Assembly (NCBI RefSeq): GCF_024758505.1
Contig: NZ_CP077970.1
Span: 806,001 to 870,000 of the forward strand
Reading direction: 5' to 3'
Source of the DNA: Bradyrhizobium arachidis
Lineage (GTDB): Bacteria; Pseudomonadota; Alphaproteobacteria; Rhizobiales; Xanthobacteraceae
Length of the DNA: 64,000 nt
Part shown: positions 19,363 through 27,960 of the stretch, piece after piece
Layout: every line of letters starts with the position of its first letter
Numbering within the stretch: position 1 is the stretch's first letter
Program-made: the position numbers and the translations under genes
The notes under the pieces: model-generated
The model's input: the letters and a program-made list of their open reading frames with translations, nothing else
The model's database searches: none
What the model was told of the DNA's origin: nothing

Positions 19363-20571
19363 ATGACCAACAGCGCAGCGCCGCATCTGCTTCCCGTTTT
19401 CGCCAGGGCCGACCTCGGCTTCGAGCGCGGTGAGGGCTGCTGGTTGATCGCGACCAATGGCGAGCGCTATCTCGACTTCACCTCGGGCGTGGCCGTGAAC
19501 GCGCTGGGCCATACCCATCCGGCGCTGGTCAAGGCGTTGCAGGAGCAGGCGACAAAGCTCTGGCACATGTCGAACCTGTTCCAGAGCCCGGACGGCGAGA
19601 AGCTGGCGGCCCGCCTCTGCAACGAGAGCTTTGCGGACTTCGTGTTCTTCTGCAATTCCGGCGCCGAGGCGATGGAGGGCGTGATCAAGCTGGTCCGCCA
19701 TCATCATTTCTCAAAGGGCCATCCCGAGCGCTACCGCATCATCACCTTCGAAGGCGCCTTCCACGGCCGCACGCTGGCGACGCTGGCGGCCACCGGATCG
19801 GCAAAATATCTCGAGGGCTTCGGCCCGCCGATGGACGGTTTTGATCAGGTGCCGCACGGTGACCTCGAAGCGGTGAAGAAGGCGATCGGTCCCCACACCG
19901 CTGGCATCTTGATCGAGCCGATCCAGGGCGAGGGTGGCGTGCGTTCGGCGCCTCCGGCCTTCTTCAAGGCGCTGCGCGAGCTCTGCAACGAGCGCGGCAT
20001 ATTGCTCGCCTTCGACGAGGTGCAGACCGGCATGGGCCGCACCGGCGAACTCTTCGCTTACAAGCGCACCGGCGTCGTGCCCGACGTGATGTCGCTGGCG
20101 AAGGCGCTGGGCGGCGGTTTCCCGATCGGTGCGGTGCTCGCCACCGCCGACGCTGCTTCCGGCATGGGGCCCGGCTCGCACGGCTCGACCTTCGGCGGCA
20201 ATCCGCTCGCGATCGCATCGGCGAATGCCGTGCTCGACGTCATGCTCAAGCCCGGCTTCTTCGACCACGTGCAGAAGATGTCGCTGCTGCTCAAGCAGAA
20301 GCTCGCTTCCGTGATCGACCGTCATCCCGAGATCGTCAGCGAAGTCCGCGGCGAGGGGCTTTTGATCGGCATCAAGGCGGTGGTGCCCTCGGGCGACCTC
20401 GTCAACGCGCTGCGCAACGAAAAACTGCTCACCGTGGGCGCCGGCGACAATGTCGTGCGCTTCCTGCCGCCGCTGATCGTCACCGAGACTGAGCTCGACG
20501 AATCCGTCGCGCGGCTCGAGCGTGCGTGCGCGGCGATTTCGGCCGGCGCAAAGAAGCGGGCGACAAGCTGA
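19363..20571 (+). CDS. argD: Acetylornithine aminotransferase
   Basis: PLP-dependent class-III aminotransferase of 402 residues that forms N-acetylornithine in arginine biosynthesis. Visible motifs: [11 protein letters not shown] (cofactor phosphate binding), [24 protein letters not shown], and the Schiff-base Lys in [14 protein letters not shown]. The start at 19363 gives the typical [28 protein letters not shown] N-terminus. Its stop codon shares one base with the argF start (TGATG), so the two enzymes are co-translated. Confidence 0.95.
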   Translation: MTNSAAPHLLPVFARADLGFERGEGCWLIATNGERYLDFTSGVAVNALGHTHPALVKALQEQATKLWHMSNLFQSPDGEKLAARLCNESFADFVFFCNSGAEAMEGVIKLVRHHHFSKGHPERYRIITFEGAFHGRTLATLAATGSAKYLEGFGPPMDGFDQVPHGDLEAVKKAIGPHTAGILIEPIQGEGGVRSAPPAFFKALRELCNERGILLAFDEVQTGMGRTGELFAYKRTGVVPDVMSLAKALGGGFPIGAVLATADAASGMGPGSHGSTFGGNPLAIASANAVLDVMLKPGFFDHVQKMSLLLKQKLASVIDRHPEIVSEVRGEGLLIGIKAVVPSGDLVNALRNEKLLTVGAGDNVVRFLPPLIVTETELDESVARLERACAAISAGAKKRATS

Positions 20572-21494
20572 TGAGCAAGGCGCCCAAACACTTCCTCGAC
20601 ATCAACGAGCTCCCGCTGTCGGAGCTCAAGAACATGCTCGCCGCCTCCTCCGCGATGAAGGCGAAGCAGAAGGCGCATCAGCCGGTCAGGCCGCTCGAAG
20701 GCAAGACGCTGGCGATGATCTTTGAGCGGCCCTCGACCCGCACGCGCGTCTCGTTCGACGTCGCCATGCGTCAGCTCGGCGGCGAGCCCATCATGCTGAC
20801 CGGTGCCGAGATGCAGCTCGGCCGCGGCGAGACCATCGCCGACACCGCGCGCGTGCTGTCGCGCTATGTCGACGCCATCATGATCCGCATCCTCAACCAC
20901 GATGCGCTGCTGGAGCTTGCCGCGCACGCGACCGTGCCCGTCATCAACGGGCTGACGCGGCGCTCGCATCCCTGCCAGGTGATGGCCGACCTCATGACCT
21001 ATGAGGAGCATCGCGGCTCGATCGAGGGCAAGACGGTGGCCTGGACCGGCGACGACAACAACGTGCTGGCGTCCTGGGCACATGCCGCCGAGCGCTTCAA
21101 GTTCCAGCTCAATGTCGCAACGCCACCGGAGCTCGCGCCGAAGAAGGCGATGCGCGACTGGGTCAAGGCATCAGGCGCGCCGATCATGATCGGCACCGAT
21201 CCTGAGGCCGCCGTCCGCGGTGCCGATTGCGTCGTCACCGACACCTGGGTGTCGATGGGCGACAAGGAGGGCGAGCACCGCCACAACGTGCTCAAGCCTT
21301 ACCAGGTCAATGCCAAGCTGATGTCGCTCGCAAAACCCGATGCGCTGTTCATGCATTGCCTGCCCGCCCATCGCGGCGAGGAGGTCACCGACGAGGTGAT
21401 CGACGGCCCGCAATCGGTGGTGTTCGACGAGGCCGAAAACCGCCTGCATGCGCAGAAAGGCATTTTGGCCTGGTGCTTTGACGCGGTGAAGTAG
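20571..21494 (+). CDS. argF: Ornithine carbamoyltransferase
   Basis: Cytoplasmic enzyme of 307 residues making citrulline from ornithine and carbamoyl phosphate. The carbamoyl-phosphate motif is [12 protein letters not shown], with HPCQVMADL and [12 protein letters not shown] further on, the last holding the ornithine-domain Cys. The ATG at 20571 overlaps the argD stop; the upstream ATG at 20526 lies inside argD and is not needed. Together with argD and the following hslO this is a gene order commonly seen in Rhizobiales. Confidence 0.95.
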   Translation: MSKAPKHFLDINELPLSELKNMLAASSAMKAKQKAHQPVRPLEGKTLAMIFERPSTRTRVSFDVAMRQLGGEPIMLTGAEMQLGRGETIADTARVLSRYVDAIMIRILNHDALLELAAHATVPVINGLTRRSHPCQVMADLMTYEEHRGSIEGKTVAWTGDDNNVLASWAHAAERFKFQLNVATPPELAPKKAMRDWVKASGAPIMIGTDPEAAVRGADCVVTDTWVSMGDKEGEHRHNVLKPYQVNAKLMSLAKPDALFMHCLPAHRGEEVTDEVIDGPQSVVFDEAENRLHAQKGILAWCFDAVK

Positions 21495-21538
21495 CGATCG
21501 TGGAGCGCGTGGCTGCGTCGGCAGCCTCGTTCTCAGCT

Positions 21539-21695
21539 CGTCGTCCCGGACAAGCGCAAGCGCAGATCCGGGACCCATACCGCGGAATCTGTCTTGTGGC
21601 AGGCTGGAGGAGGCAGATGTTCTTCGCCAAACCACTTACTGTGGTTATGGGTCCGGATCTGCACGTCGCTTCGCTCCGCTTGTCCGGGACGACGG
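21539..21695. repeat. Nested inverted repeat, family A copy 2
   Basis: Same outer arm (TCGTCCCGGACAAGCGC) and the same inner GATCCGGGACCCATA arm as at 18138-18322, with a different centre. It lies in the 254-bp gap between argF and hslO. Confidence 0.85.
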
Positions 21696-21748
21696 CGGAG
21701 TGCGGCCACCTCTTCCAATTCGCACCAACAGACCCCAGATAGAGCGCC

Positions 21749-22756
21749 ATGGTTTCCCAATCCCCCGACATCAGGACCGCCTCCGAAGGCCCGGTCCGTG
21801 CGCCGTCATCAGTTCCCGTCGACGATGCCGTGCTGCCCTTCGAGGTCAGCGCGCTCGACGTGCGCGGGCGGCTGACCCGGCTTGGCCCCGCGCTCGACGA
21901 CATCCTCACCAAGCACGATTATCCGGCGCCGGTCGGCAAGCTGCTCGGCGAGGCCATCGTGCTGGCGACCCTGCTCGGCACCGCCCTCAAGTTCGACGGC
22001 CGCTTCATCCTGCAGGCGCAGACCGACGGCCCGGTGTCGTTCCTGGTGGTGGACTTCAAGGCGCCGGACCGCCTGCGCGCCTATGCCCGCTACGACGCGG
22101 CGCGGCTTTCCGAGGCTCATGATTCCGGCACGCTGCTTGGGCGCGGCCATCTCGCCATGACCATCGACCAGGGCGCGGACATGAGCCGCTACCAGGGTCT
22201 GGTGGCGCTCGACGGCGGCAGTCTGGAAGATGCCGCCCACGAATATTTCTTGCGTTCCGAGCAGATCCCGACCCAGGTCCGGATCGCGGTCGGCGAGGAA
22301 TGGCGCGCGAGCGACGGCGGCAAGCATCGCTGGCGCGCCGGCGGCATGCTGATGCAGTTCTTGCCCAAGGCGCCCGAGCGTGCGCGTCAGGCCGATCTGC
22401 ACCCCGGCGATGCGCCTGATGGCGCCGCCGTGCACAGCGTGGCCGAGGACGACGCCTGGGTCGAGGCGCGCTCGCTGATCGGGACGGTCGAGGACGTCGA
22501 GCTGATCGATCCGGATCTGTCCGGCGAGCGGCTGGTCTACCGGCTCTTCCACGAGCGCGGCGTGCGCGTGTTCACGCCGCAGCCGCTGCAGGCGCAATGC
22601 TCCTGCTCGCGCGACGCGGTCGCTTCGATGCTGAAAAGCTTTTCGCCCGACGATCGCGCCGCGATGGTGAAGGACGACAAGGTCGAGGTGACCTGCGAGT
22701 TCTGCTCGTCGATCTACCAGTTCACGCCGCACGATGCGGGCGTCGAGAACGCCTGA
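21749..22756 (+). CDS. hslO: Hsp33 redox-regulated chaperone
   Basis: Cytoplasmic holdase activated by oxidation, 335 residues. The zinc-binding redox switch is visible at the C-terminus as CSCSRD and CEFCSS (CxC...CxxC). The central QTDGPVSFLVVDF and EDVELIDPDLSGERLVYRLFHE stretches are typical of the family. The N-terminus carries about 25 extra variable residues, common in alphaproteobacterial homologues. Convergent with apaG, with stops only a few bases apart. Confidence 0.93.
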   Translation: MVSQSPDIRTASEGPVRAPSSVPVDDAVLPFEVSALDVRGRLTRLGPALDDILTKHDYPAPVGKLLGEAIVLATLLGTALKFDGRFILQAQTDGPVSFLVVDFKAPDRLRAYARYDAARLSEAHDSGTLLGRGHLAMTIDQGADMSRYQGLVALDGGSLEDAAHEYFLRSEQIPTQVRIAVGEEWRASDGGKHRWRAGGMLMQFLPKAPERARQADLHPGDAPDGAAVHSVAEDDAWVEARSLIGTVEDVELIDPDLSGERLVYRLFHERGVRVFTPQPLQAQCSCSRDAVASMLKSFSPDDRAAMVKDDKVEVTCEFCSSIYQFTPHDAGVENA

Positions 22757-22759
22757 GGT

Positions 22760-23152
22760 CTAGTTCAACACCCGCTTCAGATCCGGGCTGTCGAGCGAGA
22801 ATGTCGGCACGTCGATCTCAAAACGCTCGCCGCTTTCGCTGACCATCTGGTAGCGGCCGGTCATGAAGCCCGAGGCAGTCGAGAGCGGCACGCCGGAGGT
22901 GTATTCGTAGCGCTCGCCCGGCGCCAGCACCGGCTGCTCGCCGATCACGCCCTCGCCCTTGACCTCCTGCTGCCGTCCGGTGGCGTCGGTGATGATCCAG
23001 TGCCGCGTCTTGAGCTGCACGGTCTCATCGCCGGAATTGGTGATGACGATGGTGTAGGACCAGAAATACCTGCCGCGTTCGGCCGAGGATTGCTCGGGAA
23101 CGTAGTTCGGTTCGACGGTTACTTCGATGTGGCGGGTCACGGCGCGATACAT
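22760..23152 (-). CDS. apaG: ApaG (Co2+/Mg2+ efflux protein) family
   Basis: Small beta-sandwich (fibronectin III-like) protein of 130 residues from the ATG at 23152, the usual length and N-terminus (MYRAVTRHIEV). Contains the conserved YFWSYTIVITNSGDETVQL and GVIGEQPVLAPGE-type strands and the SGFMTGRYQM block. ApaG is linked to divalent cation homeostasis and diadenosine tetraphosphate metabolism; the exact activity is unsettled. Confidence 0.93.
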   Translation of the reverse strand: MYRAVTRHIEVTVEPNYVPEQSSAERGRYFWSYTIVITNSGDETVQLKTRHWIITDATGRQQEVKGEGVIGEQPVLAPGERYEYTSGVPLSTASGFMTGRYQMVSESGERFEIDVPTFSLDSPDLKRVLN

Positions 23153-23326
23153 GGGTGCCATCATAACGAAAACCGGGCCGGGAACCAATCGCCGGGCCCA
23201 GTCTTCGCGACATCGTGCCGCCCGATTTGCCGTACACCGCGATGTGATCCGGCCGCTTTGCTAGCGGGCGGCCGGACCGTTACAATCCGCTCCAATCAGC
23301 AAATCACGTGCTGTGCCAGGACCTCG

Positions 23327-24574
23327 ATGACCATTGCCGACCAAGTCACGGGATCGACGATTGCCGGAACCGCGGATGCGGCTGTGCGCGCCAAGGCGGC
23401 TGCGCCGGCCATTTCGCTGCCGGTCGTCGGCGAGCGCGAATTGCGGCTCGACCTGTTCCGGGGCCTGGCGCTGTGGCTGATCTTCATCGATCACCTGCCG
23501 CCCAATCTGCTGACCTGGTTCACCATCCGCAACTACGGCTTCAGCGACGCCACCGAAATCTTCATCTTCATTTCCGGCTACACCGCCGCCTTCGTCTATG
23601 GCCGCGCGATGCTGGAAAGCGGCTTCGTGATCGCGACCGCGCGCATCCTGCGCCGCGTCTGGCAGATCTACGTCGCCCACGTCTTCCTGTTCACGATCTT
23701 CCTGGCGGAAATCTCCTACGTCGCGACGCGCTTCGAGAACCCGCTCTACACGGAAGAAATGGGCATCATGGATTTCCTGAAGCAGCCCGACGTCACCATC
23801 GTCCAGGCGCTGCTGCTGCGCTTCCGTCCCGTCAACATGGACGTGCTGCCGCTCTACATCGTGCTGATGCTGGCGCTGCCCCTCATCCTGTGGCTGATGA
23901 AATGGCGGCCCGACGTCTCGCTCGGCCTGTCGGTCCTGCTCTATGCGGTGACCTGGGAATTCGACCTCTATTTCTCGGCCTATCCGAACGGCTTCTGGGC
24001 GTTCAATCCGCTCGCCTGGCAATTGCTGTTCGTGTTCGGGGCGTGGTGTGCACTGGGAGGCGCGAAGCGGATGTCGCGAATCCTGGCCTCACCCGTCACG
24101 ATGTGGATCGCGATCGCTTACCTCGCCGCCGCGTTCTACGTGACGATGACCTGGTACGTGCCGCAGCTCGGCCATTTCATGCCGAAGCGGATCGAGCAGT
24201 GGATGTACCCGATCGACAAGACCGATCTCGACGTGCTGCGCTTCACGCATTTCCTGGCGCTGGCCGCGCTCACCGTGCGCTTCCTGCCGCGGACCTGGCC
24301 GGGCCTGAAATCGCCCTGGCTGAGGCCGCTCATTCTCTGCGGACAGCATTCGCTGGAAATCTTCTGCCTCGGCGTCTTCCTCGCCTTTGCCGGTCACTTC
24401 ATTTTAGCCGAAATTTCCGGCGGCCCCGCCATGCATGCGTTAATTAGTCTCTGCGGAATCCTGATCATGTGGGGCATGGCGTGGCTGATTTCGTGGTACA
24501 AGCGGGAGGCTGACAAGAGCGGTTCGAAAACCAAAAACGCCGTCGGCAACGCCGATCTGGCGGGAGGGGGCTGA
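23327..24574 (+). CDS. opgC: OpgC-family periplasmic glucan succinyltransferase
   Basis: Integral membrane acyltransferase of 415 residues with about ten hydrophobic segments. The N-terminal RELRLDLFRGLALWLIFIDHLP, with its catalytic-type Asp/His pairing, and NYGFSDATEIFIFISGY are hallmarks of OpgC, which adds succinyl groups to osmoregulated periplasmic glucans. The start at 23327 follows GATG-rich sequence and precedes a soluble N-tail of about 40 residues. Its last base is the first base of the following SGNH gene (TGATG), and a second SGNH gene follows, suggesting a glucan-modification operon. Confidence 0.87.
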   Translation: MTIADQVTGSTIAGTADAAVRAKAAAPAISLPVVGERELRLDLFRGLALWLIFIDHLPPNLLTWFTIRNYGFSDATEIFIFISGYTAAFVYGRAMLESGFVIATARILRRVWQIYVAHVFLFTIFLAEISYVATRFENPLYTEEMGIMDFLKQPDVTIVQALLLRFRPVNMDVLPLYIVLMLALPLILWLMKWRPDVSLGLSVLLYAVTWEFDLYFSAYPNGFWAFNPLAWQLLFVFGAWCALGGAKRMSRILASPVTMWIAIAYLAAAFYVTMTWYVPQLGHFMPKRIEQWMYPIDKTDLDVLRFTHFLALAALTVRFLPRTWPGLKSPWLRPLILCGQHSLEIFCLGVFLAFAGHFILAEISGGPAMHALISLCGILIMWGMAWLISWYKREADKSGSKTKNAVGNADLAGGG

Positions 24575-25350
24575 TGAAGGCGAAGGTTCTCCTGAGCCTG
24601 ATCCTGCTGTGCGGTTGTTTCGCCGCCCCGTCCGCGCGCGCCCAAGATACTACACCCGCCGCGCCTGCGGGACCTCCGGCCTGTGAGGTGCCTGCCTATC
24701 TGCTCGCCACCGAAAACCAGCTGCGCAAGGTTGCGGACGTCATCAAGGCCAACAAGCCACTCGAGATCCTGGTGGTCGGCAGTCGTTCGACGAGCATTCC
24801 GCAATCGGAGGACAGCTCCTATCCGGCCCGTTTGCAGGCGATCCTGAAGGAAAAACTGCCGTCCGAGCCCGTGCACGTCTCCGTAGAAATACAGAGCAGG
24901 AAGACCGCAGAGGAGGCGGCCTCCGGCTTCGTTAAGCTGATGGAAGCAAAAAAGCCTACTTTGGTCATCTGGCAGACCGGGACGGTGGATGCTATCCGAT
25001 CCATCGATCCCGACGAGTTTCGCAGCGCCGTGACCGATGGCATTTCTGCGCTGCAGCATGCAGGGGCCGACGTTGTCTTGATGAATTTGCAGTACAGTCC
25101 GCGGACCGAGACCATGATGTCGGTGCCGCCCTACCTCGACAATATGCGCGTCGTCGCGCAGGAGCATGAAATCCCGTTGTTCGACCGTTTCGCCATCATG
25201 CGCCAGTGGAATGATCAGGGTCAGTTCGACCTGTTCAATCCGACGCGCGGGCCTGAACTGGCGAAGCAGGTCCATGATTGCCTTGGCCGCGCACTCGCGC
25301 AGTTCGTGATCGACGCCGCCCATGTCGGTCCGGCCCAGCAGCAAAACTAA
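24574..25350 (+). CDS. Exported SGNH-hydrolase-like protein, probably inactive
   Basis: A 258-residue protein with a signal peptide (cleavage near SARAQ-DT). It aligns along its length with the next gene: LEILVVGSRSTS, LVIWQTGTVDAI, DVVLMNLQYSPR and LPLFDRFAIMRQW match the SGNH blocks of its neighbour. The nucleophile region reads GSRST rather than GSSST, block III has GTVD instead of GTN, and the C-terminal DxxH catalytic pair seen in the neighbour is missing. It may be a non-catalytic partner in a heteromer. It is translationally coupled to opgC. Confidence 0.8.
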   Translation: MKAKVLLSLILLCGCFAAPSARAQDTTPAAPAGPPACEVPAYLLATENQLRKVADVIKANKPLEILVVGSRSTSIPQSEDSSYPARLQAILKEKLPSEPVHVSVEIQSRKTAEEAASGFVKLMEAKKPTLVIWQTGTVDAIRSIDPDEFRSAVTDGISALQHAGADVVLMNLQYSPRTETMMSVPPYLDNMRVVAQEHEIPLFDRFAIMRQWNDQGQFDLFNPTRGPELAKQVHDCLGRALAQFVIDAAHVGPAQQQN

Positions 25351-25362
25351 GGTCCAGCGTTA

Positions 25363-26322
25363 ATGAGTTCTTTCCGCCCTTTTTGCCTGACGATATGGCT
25401 GGCTGTATCAGCAGCGGCGCTGCTGCTGACACCTGCTTCGCTGCGGCCCGCGCGGGCGCAGGCCGCGCAGACCACGCCTGCCCAGCAAACCACGGCCGCC
25501 GCCCCTAGCCAGCCCTCGTCCGCCGATCAGCGCGGCATCGCCGCGCGCGCCATCGACAAGGTCAAGCAGGCGGCGAAATCGGCCGGCGACATCTTCAGCC
25601 GCGTGCCGTGCCTGCCGCCGAAGGGCGGCTCGAGGAAGATGGGCTCACTGCCGCATGTCGCAAGCAGGCTCGTCGCCGGCCAGCCGGTCGTGATCGTCGC
25701 GTTCGGATCATCCTCAACTGCCGGTTTCGGCGCGAGCTCGCCCGATTTCAACTACCCGAACCGCCTCGCGGCGCAGCTTCGGCGGCAATATCCGACCGCC
25801 GACATCAGTGTCATCAATGCCGGCGTCGGCGGCGAGGACGCGCCCGAAATGATGAAGCGTCTGCAGGCCGCGGTGATCGACAGGCATCCGGATCTCGTGA
25901 TCTGGCAGGTCGGCACCAATGCCGTGCTGCGCAACCTCGATCCGGCCGACACCATCAAGCTCGTCGAGGATGGCGTCGCGCGCATTCAGGCCGCAGGCAG
26001 CGACATCGTGCTGGTCGATCCGCAATATTCGCCGCGCGTCAACGAGCGTCGCGAAAGCGCGAGCAAGATGATCACTATGCTCGGCAAGGTCGCCGAACTG
26101 CGCCGTGTCGGCATCTTCCCGCGCTTCGAGGTGATGCGCGACTGGCACGAGAAGCAGGCCATTCCGGTCGAGACCTTCGTCATCGAGGATGGCCTGCACA
26201 TGAACGATTGGGGCTACGCCTGTTTCGCGCAGCTCCTCGGCGACGACATCATCCGCTCCGTCGGCCAGATCAAGCTCGGCGTCAACGTGCCGGCGGATGT
26301 GCGGACGTACAGGCCGATGTGA
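25363..26322 (+). CDS. Exported SGNH/GDSL hydrolase
   Basis: Esterase-like protein of 319 residues with an N-terminal signal or anchor segment followed by an Ala/Gln/Thr/Pro-rich linker. SGNH blocks are intact: VAFGSSSTAGFG (Ser), NAGVGGEDA (Gly), WQVGTNAVL (Asn) and the DGLHMNDWG motif (Asp-x-x-His). Located 12 bp after its degenerate paralogue and downstream of opgC. By context it probably removes or transfers acyl groups on periplasmic glucans (inference). Confidence 0.85.
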   Translation: MSSFRPFCLTIWLAVSAAALLLTPASLRPARAQAAQTTPAQQTTAAAPSQPSSADQRGIAARAIDKVKQAAKSAGDIFSRVPCLPPKGGSRKMGSLPHVASRLVAGQPVVIVAFGSSSTAGFGASSPDFNYPNRLAAQLRRQYPTADISVINAGVGGEDAPEMMKRLQAAVIDRHPDLVIWQVGTNAVLRNLDPADTIKLVEDGVARIQAAGSDIVLVDPQYSPRVNERRESASKMITMLGKVAELRRVGIFPRFEVMRDWHEKQAIPVETFVIEDGLHMNDWGYACFAQLLGDDIIRSVGQIKLGVNVPADVRTYRPM

Positions 26323-26329
26323 TCTTCTC

Positions 26330-26489
26330 ACCCTCCCCTGGAGGGGGAGGGTCGATCGCGCGCAGCGCGAGCGGGGTGGGGTGATCTCTCCGCTCGGGCA
26401 GTGTTCAGCGGGGTGAGACTGTCACCCCACCCCGACTCACATTTCGCTGCGCTCAATGTGAGCCGACCCTCCCCCTCCAGGGGAGGGTA
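26330..26489. repeat. Large inverted repeat, family C copy 1
   Basis: Arms ACCCTCCCCTGGAGGGGGAG and its complement at 26330-26355 and about 26465-26489, with secondary arms (GGGGTGGGGTGA / TCACCCCACCCC) inside. It separates convergent genes. A short version of the outer arms recurs at 63411-63449. Confidence 0.8.
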
Positions 26490-26495
26490 AGCCCC

Positions 26496-27692
26496 TCACG
26501 CCTTCTCCAGCGCCGCCGCGAGATCCTCGATCAGATCGTCGGCATGCTCCAGTCCCGTCGAGAAGCGGATAAAGCCTTCGCTGATGCCGAGCGCGGCGCG
26601 GTCTTCCGGCTTCAGGCGCTGATGCGTCGTAGTGGCCGGATGCGTCACCAGGCTCTTGGCGTCGCCGAGATTGTTGGAGATCTTCGCGAGCTTCAGCGCG
26701 TTGAGGACGCGGAAGGCCGCCTGCTTGCCGCCCTTCACCTCAAAACCGACCAGCGTCGAGCCGCCGCGCATCTGCTTCTTCACGAGAGCGGCTTGCGGGT
26801 GATCGGCGCGGCCGGGAAAGACCAGCCGCGAAATCTTGGGATGGCTGGCGAGCGCCTCGGCGACGCGGCCCGCGGTCTCGGTCTGCGCGCGCACGCGCAC
26901 GCCGAGCGTCTCCAGGCCCTTGAGCAAAACCCAGGCGTTGAACGGCGAGATCGACGGCCCGGTCTGGCGCATGAAATTGTGGATGTGCTCGGCGATGAAG
27001 GCTTCCGAGGACAGGATGATGCCGCCCAGGCAACGGCCCTGGCCGTCGATATGCTTGGTCGCGGAGTAGACCACGACGTCGGCCCCGAGCGCGAGCGGGC
27101 TCTGCCAGATCGGGGTTGCGAAGACGTTGTCGACCACGAGCCGCGCGCCGCCGCTATGGGCGATGTCGGCGATGGCGGGAATGTCGAGCACGTCGAGCGT
27201 CGGGTTGGTCGGGCTCTCCAGGAAGAACGTCTTGGTGTTCTTCCTCAGCGCGCGCTTCCACTGGTCGAGATCGAGGCCGTCGACCAGCGTGGTCTCGATG
27301 CCGTAGCGCGGCAAGAGGTCCTGCACGACGTACAGGCACGAGCCGAACAACGCGCGGGAGGCGACGACGTGATCGCCGGCCTTGAGCGGCGCCAGGATCG
27401 CAGTCGTCACCGCCGCCATGCCGGTTGCGGCCGAGCGCGCGGCTTCCGCGCCCTCGAGCTCGATCATGCGGCGCTCGAACATCGCAATGGTCGGATTGGA
27501 ATAGCGCGAATAGATGAAGCCGGGATCTTCGCCCTTGAAGCGCGCCTCGCATTCCTCGGCGCTGTTGTAGACGTAGCCTTGCGTGAGGAACAACGCCTCC
27601 GACGTCTCGCCATATTGCGAGCGCAGGGTGCCGGAATGGACCAGCCGGGTTTCGGGACGGTAGTGAGCGGCTGACGCCGGGGACTTCGACAT
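26496..27692 (-). CDS. metZ: O-succinylhomoserine sulfhydrylase
   Basis: PLP enzyme of the Cys/Met metabolism family, 398 residues, making homocysteine from O-succinylhomoserine and sulfide. Visible: RYSNPT near the N-terminus, LESPTNPTLDVLDI, VDNVFATP, and the cofactor Lys in VVYSATKHIDGQGR. The ATG at 27692 is preceded by GGAGG, while an upstream ATG at 27725 falls inside the terminator's T run and is rejected. A SAM-II riboswitch and terminator precede it, so expression drops when S-adenosylmethionine is plentiful. Confidence 0.94.
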   Translation of the reverse strand: MSKSPASAAHYRPETRLVHSGTLRSQYGETSEALFLTQGYVYNSAEECEARFKGEDPGFIYSRYSNPTIAMFERRMIELEGAEAARSAATGMAAVTTAILAPLKAGDHVVASRALFGSCLYVVQDLLPRYGIETTLVDGLDLDQWKRALRKNTKTFFLESPTNPTLDVLDIPAIADIAHSGGARLVVDNVFATPIWQSPLALGADVVVYSATKHIDGQGRCLGGIILSSEAFIAEHIHNFMRQTGPSISPFNAWVLLKGLETLGVRVRAQTETAGRVAEALASHPKISRLVFPGRADHPQAALVKKQMRGGSTLVGFEVKGGKQAAFRVLNALKLAKISNNLGDAKSLVTHPATTTHQRLKPEDRAALGISEGFIRFSTGLEHADDLIEDLAAALEKA

Positions 27693-27725
27693 GTGACCTC
27701 CAACGTGACCACCGAAAATGGTCAC

Positions 27726-27757
27726 AAAAAACCGGCCTGGATATCTCCACTGGCCGG
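27726..27757 (-). terminator. Intrinsic terminator in the metZ leader
   Basis: On the minus strand CCGGCC (27757-27752), with an inner TGG/CCA extension, pairs with GGCCGG (27737-27732) and is followed by six T (27731-27726). It lies between the SAM-II aptamer and metZ, the right position for a transcription-attenuation switch. Confidence 0.8.
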
Positions 27758-27775
27758 GATCACACGTGTCCCCGG

Positions 27776-27830
27776 CCTGTTTAGCGATTTATTTAACGTG
27801 GCTGCAAGCCGGCCGGCTCAAATCACCACG
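27776..27830 (-). promoter_or_regulatory. SAM-II riboswitch upstream of metZ
   Basis: On the minus strand the transcript reads CGTGGTGATTTG (27830-27819), a GC-rich stretch ending in CTTGCAGCCACG, then TTAAATAAATCGCTAAACAGG. CGTGG pairs with CCACG (27801-27797) as P1, and the A-rich segment with GCTAAA is the conserved pseudoknot strand of SAM-II. The class is known before met genes in alphaproteobacteria. The adjacent terminator supports a ligand-induced OFF switch. Confidence 0.9.
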
Positions 27831-27960
27831 GGATAAGTGATGCTCTTATTCCGCCGAACCCTTTCCGTCAAGGCTTGCATCGGCTAGCGGTAAAAAGGCT
27901 GAATTTGCTGTATTTCGGGTGCAATTGACCGAGCCTGAGGACCCAAGGAGACCGCAACCG

